The notes: generated from the sequence alone by a model not told the origin. A DNA stretch of 64,000 nt from Rhodospirillales bacterium (GCA_016777585.1 JADHRD010000001.1:1-64000); one strand, 5' to 3'; numbered from the stretch's first letter, positions 17,957-29,719 are shown. Made by a program: numbers and translations.

Positions 17957-18313
17957 CTAGCAGTTTAGCCAGTCTAGTGCCTCTTTTTTTCTGAAACTAT
18001 CGAAAAAGCGTACTTCCGCCGGAATAAGTTTATGACTGACTGTAACCGAGAGTTTTATCCAACGCTTATCTCCGAGTATTGAAATTTTTTTTAAGTTTTT
18101 CCAATACTTAATTCCGAATGCGAAGTCATCCCATGCAGCCCGCCATTCCCAGCCCTCAAGTTCTATTAAATCCACAAAGATATTTAGTTCATTAAAACTA
18201 TCTAATTTCTGTTCAAACGCTGGTATAATTTCTTTAAAATCAGTGTCTGTTAATTTACCAATAATTTTAAGGTAAATTAAATTACTATCATTTTCAGAGG
18301 ATATCAGGATCAT
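17957..18313 (-). CDS. STAS/SEC14-like (SpoIIAA-like) protein
   Basis: 118-residue single-domain protein. Seen: alternating strands and helices with KIIGKLTDTDFKEIIPAFE, FVDLIELEGWEWRAAWDDF, and ILGDKRWIKL followed by VRFFDSF, the pattern of the SpoIIAA-like family (formerly DUF3478). Known members are small cytoplasmic proteins of unclear role. It follows lpd by nine bases and is probably the last gene of the TCA transcript. The 197-base gap beyond it, before the amidohydrolase start, shows no clear structure. Confidence 0.75.
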   Translation of the reverse strand: MILISSENDSNLIYLKIIGKLTDTDFKEIIPAFEQKLDSFNELNIFVDLIELEGWEWRAAWDDFAFGIKYWKNLKKISILGDKRWIKLSVTVSHKLIPAEVRFFDSFRKKEALDWLNC

Positions 18314-18322
18314 TGATAACAG

Positions 18323-19732
18323 CTAACTATGAAGAGCTCGGCCATCAACATCAAGCGCTGCTTCTTTGACTACTTCGCTTAGTCCAGGATGACCATGGCA
18401 CGTTCTTGCTATATCTTCAGCTGCACCACCAAACTCCATAGCAACTATGCATTCTTGTATCAAATCACCAGCAGCGGGGCCAACAATATGGACCCCTAAA
18501 ACTTCATCGGTTTCCGCATCAGCCAGTATTTTTACAAACCCATCCGTTGTCCCCATCGCACGCGCACGCGCGTTAGCACTAAAATTAAACTTACCTTTAT
18601 TATACGCTATATTAGCTTCATTAAGTTGCTCTTCGGTTTTACCCAGACTAGCGACTTCCGGCCATGTATATACTATTCCAGGTATAGTATCATAATTTAT
18701 ATGACCTGTTTGACCAGCTAAGATCTCTGCCAATATAGCCCCTTCATCTTCAGCCTTATGCGCCAACATCATCCCACCGATTACATCGCCGATAGCATAA
18801 ATACCTTTAATATCTGTTTCAAAGCGTTCATTAACTTCTATAAACCCTTTTTGATCTATTTTAATACCTATATTTTCTAAGCCCAGATCTTTTGTATAGG
18901 GACTCCTGCCTACGGCAACCAATACACAGTCAGCTTTTATCTCTTCTTTTTTACCGGTATTTACTGATTCGACTGTGAGTGTTACTGATGACTTGCTCGT
19001 TTTTGAACTAACCACCTTAGTTCCCATTTTAAACTTCATACCCTGTTTTGTAAGCGTTCTTTTAACAACTTTTGAGACTTCTAGATCAGATCCTGTTAAG
19101 CAAACATCAAAATACTCAATAACCTCAACCTCAGCTCCCAAACGCCTCCAAATTGAACCAAGTTCTAATCCAATAACGCCAGCCCCAATCACAATCATCT
19201 TTTTCGGAACTTTATTCAGAGTCAAAGCACCTGTAGAATTAATGATTAGTTTATTATCAATTTCAACACCGGATAAAGTTGCAACCTCAGAGCCCGTTGC
19301 AATAACAATATTTTTTGTCTTAAGTTCTTTAGTTTGTTTTGCATCATCTCTAACTATTATTATTCCTTTTGACTTCACTGACCCACTTCCCGAAAACCTA
19401 TCGATTTTATTCTTTTCCATGAGGTAATCGACACCTTTAATGGTATCTGAAACAACTGTATCTTTCTTAGCCATCATCTTTGATAAATCTAATTTCACAT
19501 TTTCTGCAATGACCCCATGTGACTGCATGCTAGTTCTTGCTTCATCAAAAAGGTGGGAAGAGTGCAGTAATGCCTTAGAGGGAATACACCCAACGTTTAA
19601 ACATGTACCACCAAGAGAACTACGCTTTTCTACTATGGCTACCTTTAAGCCTAATTGAGATGCACGAATAGCTGAAACGTAACCACCCGGTCCGCCGCCG
19701 ATAAATATTACATCATAAGAATTTTGAGTCAT
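18323..19732 (-). CDS. lpd: Dihydrolipoyl dehydrogenase (E3)
   Basis: FAD disulfide oxidoreductase that reoxidises the lipoyl arms of 2-oxoacid dehydrogenases and makes NADH. Seen: FAD loop IGGGPGGYVSAIRA, the redox pair Cys44 and Cys49 in GGTCLNVGCIPSK, NAD loop VIGAGVIGLELGS, YAIGDVIGGMMLAHKAEDEG, and the C-terminal HGHPGLSEVV holding the catalytic His-Glu dyad. 469 residues. It follows sucB by 45 bases, so it is inferred to serve the 2-oxoglutarate dehydrogenase complex, possibly others too. Confidence 0.97.
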   Translation of the reverse strand: MTQNSYDVIFIGGGPGGYVSAIRASQLGLKVAIVEKRSSLGGTCLNVGCIPSKALLHSSHLFDEARTSMQSHGVIAENVKLDLSKMMAKKDTVVSDTIKGVDYLMEKNKIDRFSGSGSVKSKGIIIVRDDAKQTKELKTKNIVIATGSEVATLSGVEIDNKLIINSTGALTLNKVPKKMIVIGAGVIGLELGSIWRRLGAEVEVIEYFDVCLTGSDLEVSKVVKRTLTKQGMKFKMGTKVVSSKTSKSSVTLTVESVNTGKKEEIKADCVLVAVGRSPYTKDLGLENIGIKIDQKGFIEVNERFETDIKGIYAIGDVIGGMMLAHKAEDEGAILAEILAGQTGHINYDTIPGIVYTWPEVASLGKTEEQLNEANIAYNKGKFNFSANARARAMGTTDGFVKILADAETDEVLGVHIVGPAAGDLIQECIVAMEFGGAAEDIARTCHGHPGLSEVVKEAALDVDGRALHS

Positions 19733-19766
19733 TATAAGCTATCCTAAAAGGTTTTATATCGTATCA

Positions 19767-19779
19767 TTTTTTTTTTTTT
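19767..19779. repeat. Homopolymer tract of 13 T (A on the coding strand)
   Basis: Thirteen consecutive T residues on the plus strand, overlapping the sucB stop codon and lying in the sucB-lpd gap. On the transcribed (minus) strand it reads as A13, so it is not a terminator. It is a likely site of length variation or sequencing error, but a change would not alter a conserved part of either protein. Confidence 0.9.
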
Positions 19780-21295
19780 ACATGTCGAGCATTATACGCT
19801 GCGGATCCTCTATGCACTCCTTAATTCTAACAAGCATCGAGACGGCTTCACGGCCATCAACGATCCGGTGGTCATAACTATGAGCAAGGTACATTATTGG
19901 CCTTACTTTAATCTCACCATCTACCACCCAAGGTCTCTCAACAATATTATGCATCCCTAAAATTCCTGACTGAGGGGCATTAATAATTGGTGTAGATAAC
20001 ATAGAACCATAAATACCCCCATTGGTAATTGTGAAACTACCATCGGACATCTCATCAATGGTTAACTTCCCGTCGCGCGCCCTTGATCCAAAGTCTTTAA
20101 TTCGTTTTTCAATTTCTGCAAAAGTGAGTTTATCGGCATCTTTTAGCACGGGTACAACCAAACCGTTCGGGGTTCCAACAGCTACCCCAATATTATAATA
20201 ATTTTTATAAACAATCTCATCACCCTGTATTTCTGCATTGACAGCAGGAAACTCTTTTAAAGCGACTATAACGGCCTTAACAAAATAACTCATAAAACCC
20301 AGTCTTACGTCATGACGTTTCTCAAACTTCTCTTGAAAATATTTTCGCGCTGACATTACTGCAGACATATCAATCTCATTAAAAGTCGTTAATATTGCAG
20401 CAGTGTTCTGAGCTTCCTTTAATCGACTTGCTATTACTTTCCGAAGGTGAGTAATTTTAACACGTTCTTCTCTGGGCGCACTGAGAATAGTTGGTATTTG
20501 GACTCTTTCTTGCTTTCTTGAAGGATTTAATTCCGTAAGCTCCTCAAGCGATGGCTTACTTTGTTTCATAAGATTCTCCCGCAATTTTTGAAAGGCTAAA
20601 ACATCACCTTTCGTAAGGCGACCATCCTTACCCGTAGCAGTAATCTCCGTGACATTTAAATCATTATCTTCAACCATTTTCCTTACAGCTGGTGACATTT
20701 GCTGGCCATCATTAGATTCCTTGGGTTCCAGGTTTTTGATATCTATCGAATTTGGTTTAGATTCAATAATATCCAATGCTGAAATTCGACCAATAACCGC
20801 TCCTACCTCAACATCATTACCAGCCGTAACAATAATTTCGCTCAATTGTCCCGCTCCAGGCGCGTTAATCTCCATAGTAACTTTATCTGTCTCTAACTCT
20901 AATAAGGGCTCATCTAGAATAACGTTATCGCCGAGTGATTTCAGCCACTGCGATATATTAGCTTCAGTTAAACTCTCACCTAGATCAGGAACAATTATAT
21001 CAACCAAAGCGACTTTTTCAGTTTTTATTTGAGTTGAACTATCATAATTGTTGATTATTGCCTCAGAGATTATCCCTAAGATCTGCCCAACTTCAACCTC
21101 AGTCCCAACTGATACATTAATTTCAGTCAAAATACCTGAACTCAGTGCATTAACCTCAATAGTAACTTTATCAGTTTCTAGCTCAAGTATAGGTTCATCT
21201 TCTTGTATCTCATCTCCGAGATTCTTAAGCCAGTTCGCTATTGTACCGTGCGTTAACGACTCACCTAATGGGGGCACCTTAATTTCCGTAGCCAT
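19778..21295 (-). CDS. sucB: 2-oxoglutarate dehydrogenase E2 (dihydrolipoyl succinyltransferase), two lipoyl domains
   Basis: Core of the 2-oxoglutarate dehydrogenase complex, moving the succinyl group from E1 to CoA. Seen: two tandem lipoyl domains, with lipoyl-lysines in ELETDKVT at Lys43 and Lys137, then an E3-binding domain at about 200-234 (SPAVRKMVEDNDLN), and a C-terminal catalytic domain with YDHRIVDGREAV (His476, Asp480). 505 residues, about 100 more than the usual single-lipoyl E2o. Its start overlaps the sucA stop by one base. The E2o and not E2p identity follows from sucA upstream. Confidence 0.95.
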   Translation of the reverse strand: MATEIKVPPLGESLTHGTIANWLKNLGDEIQEDEPILELETDKVTIEVNALSSGILTEINVSVGTEVEVGQILGIISEAIINNYDSSTQIKTEKVALVDIIVPDLGESLTEANISQWLKSLGDNVILDEPLLELETDKVTMEINAPGAGQLSEIIVTAGNDVEVGAVIGRISALDIIESKPNSIDIKNLEPKESNDGQQMSPAVRKMVEDNDLNVTEITATGKDGRLTKGDVLAFQKLRENLMKQSKPSLEELTELNPSRKQERVQIPTILSAPREERVKITHLRKVIASRLKEAQNTAAILTTFNEIDMSAVMSARKYFQEKFEKRHDVRLGFMSYFVKAVIVALKEFPAVNAEIQGDEIVYKNYYNIGVAVGTPNGLVVPVLKDADKLTFAEIEKRIKDFGSRARDGKLTIDEMSDGSFTITNGGIYGSMLSTPIINAPQSGILGMHNIVERPWVVDGEIKVRPIMYLAHSYDHRIVDGREAVSMLVRIKECIEDPQRIMLDM

Positions 21296-24249
21296 TACTT
21301 CCTCTTCTTATTATTTTTTATTTTCTCTGGTTTATGGGCGGGAGGCATATATGGCTGAATCATATTATTCGTTTCACCATTTAACGCCTGATTAATTATC
21401 ATATCCTGTTCTTTCTTATGAATACTTAGCGCCCCTGTAGCAGGGGAGGCCGAAGCCTTACGCCCCACATATAATACTTGAGATATATCCCGTAAACTAG
21501 AGTTTATGTCACGTAATATGTAATTGAGGCGGTCATTAACAAAATGCCAAGCACCCTGGTTAGAAGACTCTTCTTGGACCCATAATATTTCAGCATTTGC
21601 ATATCTGCGAATTTGTTTTGTAATACCACCTCTTGGCCAAGGATAAAGCTGCTCTATTCTAATGATTGCAACATCATGTATCTTTAAATCATCTCTCCTT
21701 TCAACCAAATCATAGTAAATTTTACCTGAACACAAAATAACTCGGCTAACTTTCTTGTCGGCAGTAATATTATCACTGCCCTCGGGTATAATTCTCAGGA
21801 AACCAGTTCCCGTCGCCATATCGGATAAACTAGACACATTAAGTTTGTGTCGTAGTAACGATTTAGGGGACATAACAATTAATGGTTTTCTATAATTACG
21901 CTTCACCTGCCGCCTCAACACATGGAAGAAATTCGCTGGTGAGGTAATATTAACAACCTGCATATTATCCTCCGCGCAGAGTTGCAGACAACGCTCAAGT
22001 CGTGCAGATGAGTGTTCAGGTCCTTGCCCTTCCATTCCGTGAGGAAGTAACATCACTAGACCAGACATTCTCAACCACTTAGACTCTCCGGACGATATAA
22101 ATTGATCAAAAATTACCTGTGCCGTATTTGCAAAATCACCAAATTGCGCTTCCCAAATTGTAAGTGTTTTAGGCTCAGCAAGTGAATAGCCATACTCATA
22201 ACCCAAAACAGCAAATTCTGAAAGAGGGCTATCCATAATTTCAAATGCTGCCTGATTATCTCTATCAATTTCACTCAATGGAAAATAACGTTCCTCGGTT
22301 TTTTGGTCAATAATGGCAGCATGACGGTGCGAAAATGTTCCTCGTCCAGAGTCTTGACCCGACAATCGAATCGGGTGACCCTCTAACAATAAACTCCCAT
22401 ACGCAAGGGCTTCTGCCATTGCCCAGTCAATATTCGCACCACTACTCATCATTTCAGACTTAGACTTTAATTGTCTAATAAGTTTACTATTAACATTAAT
22501 ACTCTCAGGAATGTTTGATAATGAATTACCAATTCTCTTTAATATATTAATACCAACTGAAGTTTCTTCATCCCGCTTTTCCTCCTCATCCTTCAAAGCG
22601 GTCAAACCCTCCCATTTACCCTCAAGCCAGTCAGCCTTATTTGACTTATATCCTGAAGCTGCCGCAAATTCAGAATCCAAATGGTTTCTAAAATCTACCT
22701 CAATTTTCTCGATGTCAGACAATTCAAGAATGCCTTCACCTAAAAGTTTTTCCCTATAAATTTCTCGGGTAGTTGGGTGATTAGCTATCGCGGTATACAT
22801 CTTTGGTTGTGTAAACATGGGCTCATCACCCTCGTTATGTCCATGACGTCGGTAACAGAAAAGATCAATAACCACATCACGTTTAAACCTTTGGCGGAAG
22901 CGAACTGCTAACTCAGCGACACGAACAACAGCTTCAGGGTCATCACCATTAACATGGAATATGGGTGCCTGCATACCCTTTGCTATATCTGTTGGATATG
23001 GTGTTGACCTGGAACTAGTCGGATTAGTGGTAAAGCCAATTTGATTGTTAACCACAACATGTACTGTACCCCCCGTTCTATATCCCTTAATTTGCGATAA
23101 ATCCAATGTTTCTGGCACTATGCCCTGACCGGCAAACGCCGCATCACCATGCATTAGTATCCCCATTACTTTTTCTCTAGTTTCATCTAATCTTTGCGCT
23201 TGCTTGGCTCTAACCTTTCCAAGCACGACTGGATTAACACATTCCAGATGTGATGGATTTGCTGTTAAAGATAAATGCATCTTAAAATCACCAAATTCAC
23301 GGTCTGCTGAAGCTCCAAGATGATACTTAACGTCTCCGGACCCTTGTACATCCTCCGGATAGGCAAGGTTACCCTGAAACTCCGAAAATATGGCGGCGTA
23401 TGGCTTACCCATAGTGCGAGCTAGAACGTTCAACCTACCCCGATGAGGCATGCCAATCACTATTTCCTCTATACCTTCAGATGCACTCGTTGTTAATAAA
23501 CCTTCCATAAAAGGTATGAGGCTTTCACCACCGTCTAAACCAAAACGTTTAGTTCCAGTATGCTTCATTTGAAGATAAGTTTCAAAGCCCTCAGCTCTTA
23601 CCAAATCTTTATAAATATTTGCCCTTAAATCTGATTTATAATCTGATTTATAATCGATGCCTTCAATATTATTTTGTATCCATGCCCGCTCTTCAATCTC
23701 TTGGATATGCATGTATTCAACGCCTATCGATCCACAATACGAGTCTTGCATTATTTTAAGGATTTCTTTTAATGATGCTTTTTCTCTTCCTGCCATTGCG
23801 GACATACTATCTAAATAAATATCTTTATCTAAATCGTTATCAGTAAAATCATAGGTTCGGTAGTCTAACTCTTTATGATATCCCGCGCCTGATAAACCCA
23901 ATGGATCAAATTGAGCGTGAAGATGACCTCTTACTCTATAAGAACGAATTAAAATCCGGGCTCTAATCGACCTTCTAGCAATTTCCTCAATATCACCACC
24001 CAAGCTCTGTTGTGACTGAATATCGCTTTCATTAGTCGGAGCACCGTTACTAATTATTGAAGTCCTTGTTGGAGACCAACTCGCTCCGACATAATCTTTT
24101 GTTATGGATTCCACATCATCAGAAAATTCAGAAAAAAAATCTATCCAACTTTGATCAATCGAGTAGGGATTTTCTTTATATTTGGCATATAATTCAGCGA
24201 TATAAGCTGCATTTGCGCCTGTTAAAAATGTTTTGGCTGAACCCGCCAT
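21295..24249 (-). CDS. sucA: 2-oxoglutarate dehydrogenase E1
   Basis: Thiamine-diphosphate enzyme that decarboxylates 2-oxoglutarate in the TCA cycle. Seen: N-terminal FLTGANAAYIAELYAKYKE, ARILIRSYRVRGHLHAQFDP, IVIGMPHRGRLNVL, MHGDAAFAGQGIVPETL and VVNNQIGFTTNPTSSRS of the cofactor half, then SGQDSGRGTFSHRHA and PHGMEGQGPEHSSARLER in the second half. 984 residues, normal. It forms sucA-sucB-lpd with near-zero spacing. A 12-base tandem duplication gives YKSDYKSD in the N-terminal third. Confidence 0.98.
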   Translation of the reverse strand: MAGSAKTFLTGANAAYIAELYAKYKENPYSIDQSWIDFFSEFSDDVESITKDYVGASWSPTRTSIISNGAPTNESDIQSQQSLGGDIEEIARRSIRARILIRSYRVRGHLHAQFDPLGLSGAGYHKELDYRTYDFTDNDLDKDIYLDSMSAMAGREKASLKEILKIMQDSYCGSIGVEYMHIQEIEERAWIQNNIEGIDYKSDYKSDLRANIYKDLVRAEGFETYLQMKHTGTKRFGLDGGESLIPFMEGLLTTSASEGIEEIVIGMPHRGRLNVLARTMGKPYAAIFSEFQGNLAYPEDVQGSGDVKYHLGASADREFGDFKMHLSLTANPSHLECVNPVVLGKVRAKQAQRLDETREKVMGILMHGDAAFAGQGIVPETLDLSQIKGYRTGGTVHVVVNNQIGFTTNPTSSRSTPYPTDIAKGMQAPIFHVNGDDPEAVVRVAELAVRFRQRFKRDVVIDLFCYRRHGHNEGDEPMFTQPKMYTAIANHPTTREIYREKLLGEGILELSDIEKIEVDFRNHLDSEFAAASGYKSNKADWLEGKWEGLTALKDEEEKRDEETSVGINILKRIGNSLSNIPESINVNSKLIRQLKSKSEMMSSGANIDWAMAEALAYGSLLLEGHPIRLSGQDSGRGTFSHRHAAIIDQKTEERYFPLSEIDRDNQAAFEIMDSPLSEFAVLGYEYGYSLAEPKTLTIWEAQFGDFANTAQVIFDQFISSGESKWLRMSGLVMLLPHGMEGQGPEHSSARLERCLQLCAEDNMQVVNITSPANFFHVLRRQVKRNYRKPLIVMSPKSLLRHKLNVSSLSDMATGTGFLRIIPEGSDNITADKKVSRVILCSGKIYYDLVERRDDLKIHDVAIIRIEQLYPWPRGGITKQIRRYANAEILWVQEESSNQGAWHFVNDRLNYILRDINSSLRDISQVLYVGRKASASPATGALSIHKKEQDMIINQALNGETNNMIQPYMPPAHKPEKIKNNKKRK
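23629..23652. repeat. 12-base tandem duplication inside sucA
   Basis: ATCTGATTTATA occurs twice in tandem at 23629-23640 and 23641-23652, adding four residues (YKSD twice) without shifting frame. It lies between conserved blocks of E1 and appears to be a recent in-frame duplication. Confidence 0.9.
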
Positions 24250-24290
24250 TAACTTAATCCTTAGTAATCTAATATATCGAAGACTTGAAT

Positions 24291-25166
24291 TTAACTTTTC
24301 ATCGTCTCCAACATTGTACTGCCCAAAGCAGCGGGAGAGTCAGCAACATTGATATCTGCACTGCGAAGTGCTTCAATTTTATCCATTGCTCCACCCTTAC
24401 CACCGGCAATGATTGCTCCAGCATGACCCATCCTTCTTCCGGGCGGGGCTGTTACACCAGCGATAAATCCTACCACCGGTTTTTTAGTTTTTGATGACTT
24501 GATAAACTGGGCAGCCTCCTCTTCGGCTGAACCACCTATCTCACCTATCATAATAATACCTTCCGTTTGATCATCACCAAGAAACATCTCTAAACAATCA
24601 ATAAAATTAGTCCCATTTACAGGGTCTCCACCAATTCCTATGCACGTTGTTTGACCAAGGCCTACCGCAGAGGTTTGACCAACAGCCTCATATGTTAGAG
24701 TGCCCGACCTAGAAACCACCCCTATTTTTCCTCGTGAATGAATATGACCAGGCATTATACCGATCTTACACTCACCTGGGGTTATAACACCTGGACAATT
24801 AGGGCCAATAAGTCGGGTATTTGAGCCTTTCAGTGCTCTTTTTACCTCAACCATATCTAATACTGGGATACCCTCAGTGATGCATATCACGAGAGGAATT
24901 TCGCAATCAATGGCTTCTAAAATTGCCTCAGCAGCGAATGGGGGTGGCACATAGATAACACTGGCGTTTGCATTCGCGTTTTCCTTTGCCTCAATTACGG
25001 TATCAAAAACGGGTAAACCAAGATGAATTGAACCACCTTTTCCAGGCGTAACACCTCCTACCATTTTTGTTCCATAAGCAATCGCTTGTTCAGAATGGAA
25101 AGTTCCCTGCGATCCTGTAAACCCTTGGCAAATAACGCGAGTATCTTTATTTACTAAAACAGCCAT
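24291..25166 (-). CDS. sucD: Succinyl-CoA synthetase alpha subunit
   Basis: Alpha subunit of succinate-CoA ligase, carrying the CoA site and the phosphorylated histidine. Seen: [32 protein letters not shown], and the active-site loop [17 protein letters not shown] with the phospho-His. The ATG at 25166 is chosen because a longer frame from 25211 would add a 15-residue arginine-rich leader overlapping sucC and not found in the family. 291 residues. One base separates it from the sucC stop. Confidence 0.97.
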   Translation of the reverse strand: MAVLVNKDTRVICQGFTGSQGTFHSEQAIAYGTKMVGGVTPGKGGSIHLGLPVFDTVIEAKENANANASVIYVPPPFAAEAILEAIDCEIPLVICITEGIPVLDMVEVKRALKGSNTRLIGPNCPGVITPGECKIGIMPGHIHSRGKIGVVSRSGTLTYEAVGQTSAVGLGQTTCIGIGGDPVNGTNFIDCLEMFLGDDQTEGIIMIGEIGGSAEEEAAQFIKSSKTKKPVVGFIAGVTAPPGRRMGHAGAIIAGGKGGAMDKIEALRSADINVADSPAALGSTMLETMKS

Positions 25167-25167
25167 A

Positions 25168-26367
25168 TCATGCAGCCTCCTGAACCGCTTTGACAACCTT
25201 TTCGGCAGCATCCGCTAAATCATTTCCGGAGATAATGGGTAATCCGGACTTCAATAATATTTCCTTACCTAACTCCACATTAGTTCCTTCAAGGCGAACT
25301 ACTAATGGCACATTTAGAGCAACTTCCTTTGCCGCTGAGACAATTCCTTCAGCGATCACATCACAGCGCATAATACCGCCAAAAATGTTTACAAGAATAC
25401 CTTCAACATTCTTATCGGACAAAATTATTTTAAAGGCTGTTGTAACACGTTCCCGAGTTGCCCCACCACCAACATCAAGAAAATTGGCCGGATCACCGCC
25501 ATGTAGCTTAATGATATCCATAGTGGCCATAGCCAATCCAGCTCCGTTTACCATACACCCGATGCTGCCCTCTAATTTTATATAATTTAAATCATGACGC
25601 TCAGCTTCCAATTCTGCCGCGTCTTGCTCATCTTCATCACGCATTTCTTCGATATCTTGATGGCGATAAAGAGCATTATCATCAAAGTTCATTTTGGCAT
25701 CAAGCGCTACAACTTCTCCCGCCTTTGTAACTACCAAGGGATTTATTTCAATTTGGCTGGCATCCATATCGGTGAATGCCTCATACATTGACAAAAGAAA
25801 TTTTACGGCAGATTTAACTTGGTCACCTTTAAGCCCAAGCCCAAATGCTATTTTTCTGGCATGAAAACTCTTCATGCCCGTTGCAGAATCAATATCAGTC
25901 GTTAAAATCTTTTCAGGTGAAGATGCCGCAACTTCCTCAATATCCATCCCACCCTCCTGACAAGCAATCACCGTTACGCACGATGTTACTCTGTCAACTA
26001 ATAAGCTAAGATAAAGTTCTCTCTCTATATCGCAGCCATCTTCTATATAAACACGCTTAACTTGTTTTCCTTCAGGCCCGGTTTGATGAGTAACGAGCAC
26101 ATTACCTAACATTTTTTCCGCAACATCTTTTGCTTCGCCAATTGACTTGACCACTTTTACGCCGCCGCCCGAATAATTATCAATATTTTTAAAACTTCCC
26201 TTACCGCGCCCTCCAGCGTGGATCTGAGATTTTACCACCCAAACGGGTCCCTTAAGGCCCTTTGCCACAACCTCGGCTTCACTCGAGGTATATGCAACAC
26301 CCCCATCAAGGATAGTCACACCATATTGAGACAATACCTGTTTTGCTTGATATTCATGAATATTCAT
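25168..26367 (-). CDS. sucC: Succinyl-CoA synthetase beta subunit
   Basis: ATP-grasp nucleotide-binding subunit. Seen: [17 protein letters not shown] start, [49 protein letters not shown] and [17 protein letters not shown] near the phosphohistidine interface. 399 residues, normal. It leads sucCD-sucAB-lpd and lies 94 bases after mdh, close enough to be cotranscribed with it. Confidence 0.98.
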   Translation of the reverse strand: MNIHEYQAKQVLSQYGVTILDGGVAYTSSEAEVVAKGLKGPVWVVKSQIHAGGRGKGSFKNIDNYSGGGVKVVKSIGEAKDVAEKMLGNVLVTHQTGPEGKQVKRVYIEDGCDIERELYLSLLVDRVTSCVTVIACQEGGMDIEEVAASSPEKILTTDIDSATGMKSFHARKIAFGLGLKGDQVKSAVKFLLSMYEAFTDMDASQIEINPLVVTKAGEVVALDAKMNFDDNALYRHQDIEEMRDEDEQDAAELEAERHDLNYIKLEGSIGCMVNGAGLAMATMDIIKLHGGDPANFLDVGGGATRERVTTAFKIILSDKNVEGILVNIFGGIMRCDVIAEGIVSAAKEVALNVPLVVRLEGTNVELGKEILLKSGLPIISGNDLADAAEKVVKAVQEAA

Positions 26368-26461
26368 AGGGCTACAACCTCTTCACTTATTAATATTACA
26401 GGTATAATTAAAACCAAGTAAAAACCAGATATTTCTCTACTAATCCAAATGCAGACACTTT

Positions 26462-27514
<1,053 letters not shown>

Positions 27515-27709
27515 CTAACCCAGTTCTCAGAATGATAAATTAACTATATTTCTTGATTTCAAATACCGGTATACCTGACTTTTCACTTCATGTTTAAAAC
27601 TCTTAATACCGCAGGTTTCGTAGCGCAAAATAAGTTTTAGAGCAAGCCTGTAACTTTCGAAATAAACAAAAAGAAATAATAGTTTATATAATGCGATATG
27701 ATACAAGCT

Positions 27710-28852
27710 TTAGATAAGACCATGTGGTAATGCCACATACTCTTCAGATTGCATTTCCATTAAACGGGAGACTAAGCGTTGAAATTCAAAAGCACCTTCA
27801 CCAAGAACATATAATTCCTGAGGTGGCGCATCAGCAGAACAAATCAGATTGACTTTATTTTCATAAAGCGCGTCAATAAGTGTTATAAACCTTCTCGCTT
27901 CATTCTTTAAGCTTTCGTCCATTCTTGGAATATCATCTAGTATTAGAGTATGGTATCGTCCTGCAATATCTAAATAATCTGCTGGCCCTAAAGGCTCGCC
28001 GCACAGCTTCGCAAAAGAAATTCTTGCGACGCCAGCAGCAGCAATGGGAATTATAACTACCCGACCCTTGACTTCTATCAGATCAACGGAGGGTGAATAA
28101 CCCTCAGTAAGAGCCAAAAAATAATCATCAAGACTGACTGTGGCCTTTTTACCAAGTGGATAGTGATACACCCTCATTCCTAGTATCTTTTCCAATCTAT
28201 AATCCTTGGAAGCTCCTAGGTACTCAATATTTAAGTTATTTTTTAATAATTTAATAAACGGTAGGAACCTCTCACGTTGAAGCCCGTCTTTATAAAGATC
28301 ATCTGGTGGGCGATTTGACGTCGCAATAATTATAACATTATGTGATAATAGGCCCTCAAATAATCTGCCTAAAATCATAGCATCAACAATATTTACCACC
28401 TGTAATTCGTCGAAACACAATAATTTTGATTCTTCCACTATCGATTTCACAACAGCAGGCACAGGATCGCCACCTTCTGGATTATTTTTTCGGAATAAAT
28501 TAAAACGCAAATGAATATCTTGAAGAAACGCGTGAAAGTGTACCCGTCGTTTTTTCTTAATCTGAATACTGGAGTAGAACAAGTCCATAAGCATAGATTT
28601 ACCCCGACCGACGTCTCCGTATATATAAAGCCCCTTTATCTTTATTTGGCGATTTTCTTTGAACCCCAGACGTTTTTTCCAAGTAAATGATTTTGAATTA
28701 TTTTCAAGCGTCTCAATTTTTTGCAATAAAATTTGTAATTGCTGGGCCAGCACAGCCTGAGCCCTATCTGGCATTAAATGCCCAGAAGCCAATTTCTTTT
28801 CATACTCAGCAACAGGACCTTTTTTATCATTTACCGGAATTATATTTGACAT
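27710..28852 (-). CDS. zapE: Cell division ATPase ZapE (AFG1-like)
   Basis: AAA-type P-loop ATPase of the AFG1/ZapE family; in E. coli ZapE acts at the Z ring and mitochondrial AFG1 aids turnover of respiratory subunits. Seen: Walker A GDVGRGKS at residues 79-86, Walker B LLCFDELQV, ATSNRPPDDLYKDGLQRERFL with sensor 1 and arginine finger region, and a C-terminal domain. 380 residues. It sits between sdhCDAB and mdh, the usual place in this order, which fits a link with respiratory complexes but does not prove it. Confidence 0.92.
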   Translation of the reverse strand: MSNIIPVNDKKGPVAEYEKKLASGHLMPDRAQAVLAQQLQILLQKIETLENNSKSFTWKKRLGFKENRQIKIKGLYIYGDVGRGKSMLMDLFYSSIQIKKKRRVHFHAFLQDIHLRFNLFRKNNPEGGDPVPAVVKSIVEESKLLCFDELQVVNIVDAMILGRLFEGLLSHNVIIIATSNRPPDDLYKDGLQRERFLPFIKLLKNNLNIEYLGASKDYRLEKILGMRVYHYPLGKKATVSLDDYFLALTEGYSPSVDLIEVKGRVVIIPIAAAGVARISFAKLCGEPLGPADYLDIAGRYHTLILDDIPRMDESLKNEARRFITLIDALYENKVNLICSADAPPQELYVLGEGAFEFQRLVSRLMEMQSEEYVALPHGLI

Positions 28853-28942
28853 GAGTGGCTACTTACACTGATTTATAACAATCATATCTTGATCTTGTCT
28901 AGTTAACTACGGTGGCATAGGTTCTACTCAGCTAAAACAACC

Positions 28943-29719
28943 TTACATCCGTTCCAACATAAGTTTTTTAGTTTCAGCAATAGCCTTTGCTGGATTTAAA
29001 GACTTGGGACACGTTTTTGTGCAATTCATTATTGTATGACAACGATATAATTTAAAGGGATCTTCTAAGTTATCTAAACGCGAACCAGTATTCTCATCCC
29101 TTGAGTCAACGATCCAACGGTATGCTTGTAATAAAATAGCTGGGCCCAAATATCTGTCTCCATTCCACCAGTAACTCGGGCATGAAGTCGTGCAACAGAA
29201 ACACAATACACATTCCCACAAACCATCTAACTTAGCGCGTTCATCTGGTGACTGCAGGCGCTCCTTGCCCGAGACTGGAGTATCAGACTGAACCCACGGC
29301 TTAATCGATGTATACTGAGCGTATGGGATTGATAAATCTGGCACAAGATCTTTTATCACTGGCATATGTGGAAGTGGGTAAATCGCAGCGTCGCCTTTTA
29401 TTTCTCTTATATCCTTAATGCATGCTAAAGTATTAGTGCCATCCACATTCATTGCACACGAGCCACAAACTCCCTCTCTACAAGATCGTCGGAAAGTCAA
29501 AGTCGGATCAATTTCATTTTTAATTTTAATTAAGGCATCAAGAACCATGGGTCCGCACGTATCCATGTCTACTTCATAAGTATCAACCTGTGGATTCTCA
29601 TTTTGATCGGGATTATATCGATAAATCTTAAACCGCTTAATATTATTTACACTCGAGGAGGCCTTGAACGTTTGGCCTTCAGATACCGTTGAGTTTTTGG
29701 GAAGGGTTAATTCTACCAT
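28943..29719 (-). CDS. sdhB: Succinate dehydrogenase iron-sulfur subunit
   Basis: Carries electrons from the flavin of SdhA to the quinone site. Seen: the 2Fe-2S ligands in [15 protein letters not shown] plus a later Cys, the 4Fe-4S ligands in [17 protein letters not shown], and the 3Fe-4S ligands in [17 protein letters not shown]. 258 residues, with an N-terminal region of about 20 residues before the ferredoxin fold. It is the last of sdhC-sdhD-sdhA-sdhB and follows sdhA by 23 bases. Confidence 0.98.
   Translation of the reverse strand: MVELTLPKNSTVSEGQTFKASSSVNNIKRFKIYRYNPDQNENPQVDTYEVDMDTCGPMVLDALIKIKNEIDPTLTFRRSCREGVCGSCAMNVDGTNTLACIKDIREIKGDAAIYPLPHMPVIKDLVPDLSIPYAQYTSIKPWVQSDTPVSGKERLQSPDERAKLDGLWECVLCFCCTTSCPSYWWNGDRYLGPAILLQAYRWIVDSRDENTGSRLDNLEDPFKLYRCHTIMNCTKTCPKSLNPAKAIAETKKLMLERM

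Noticed and set aside
19767-19779. T13 as a terminator after sucB
   Set aside because: On the transcribed strand it is A13 and no GC-rich stem precedes it.
25167-25211. Extended sucD start giving an arginine-rich leader
   Set aside because: It overlaps sucC and is absent from the family; the ATG at 25166 gives the normal protein.
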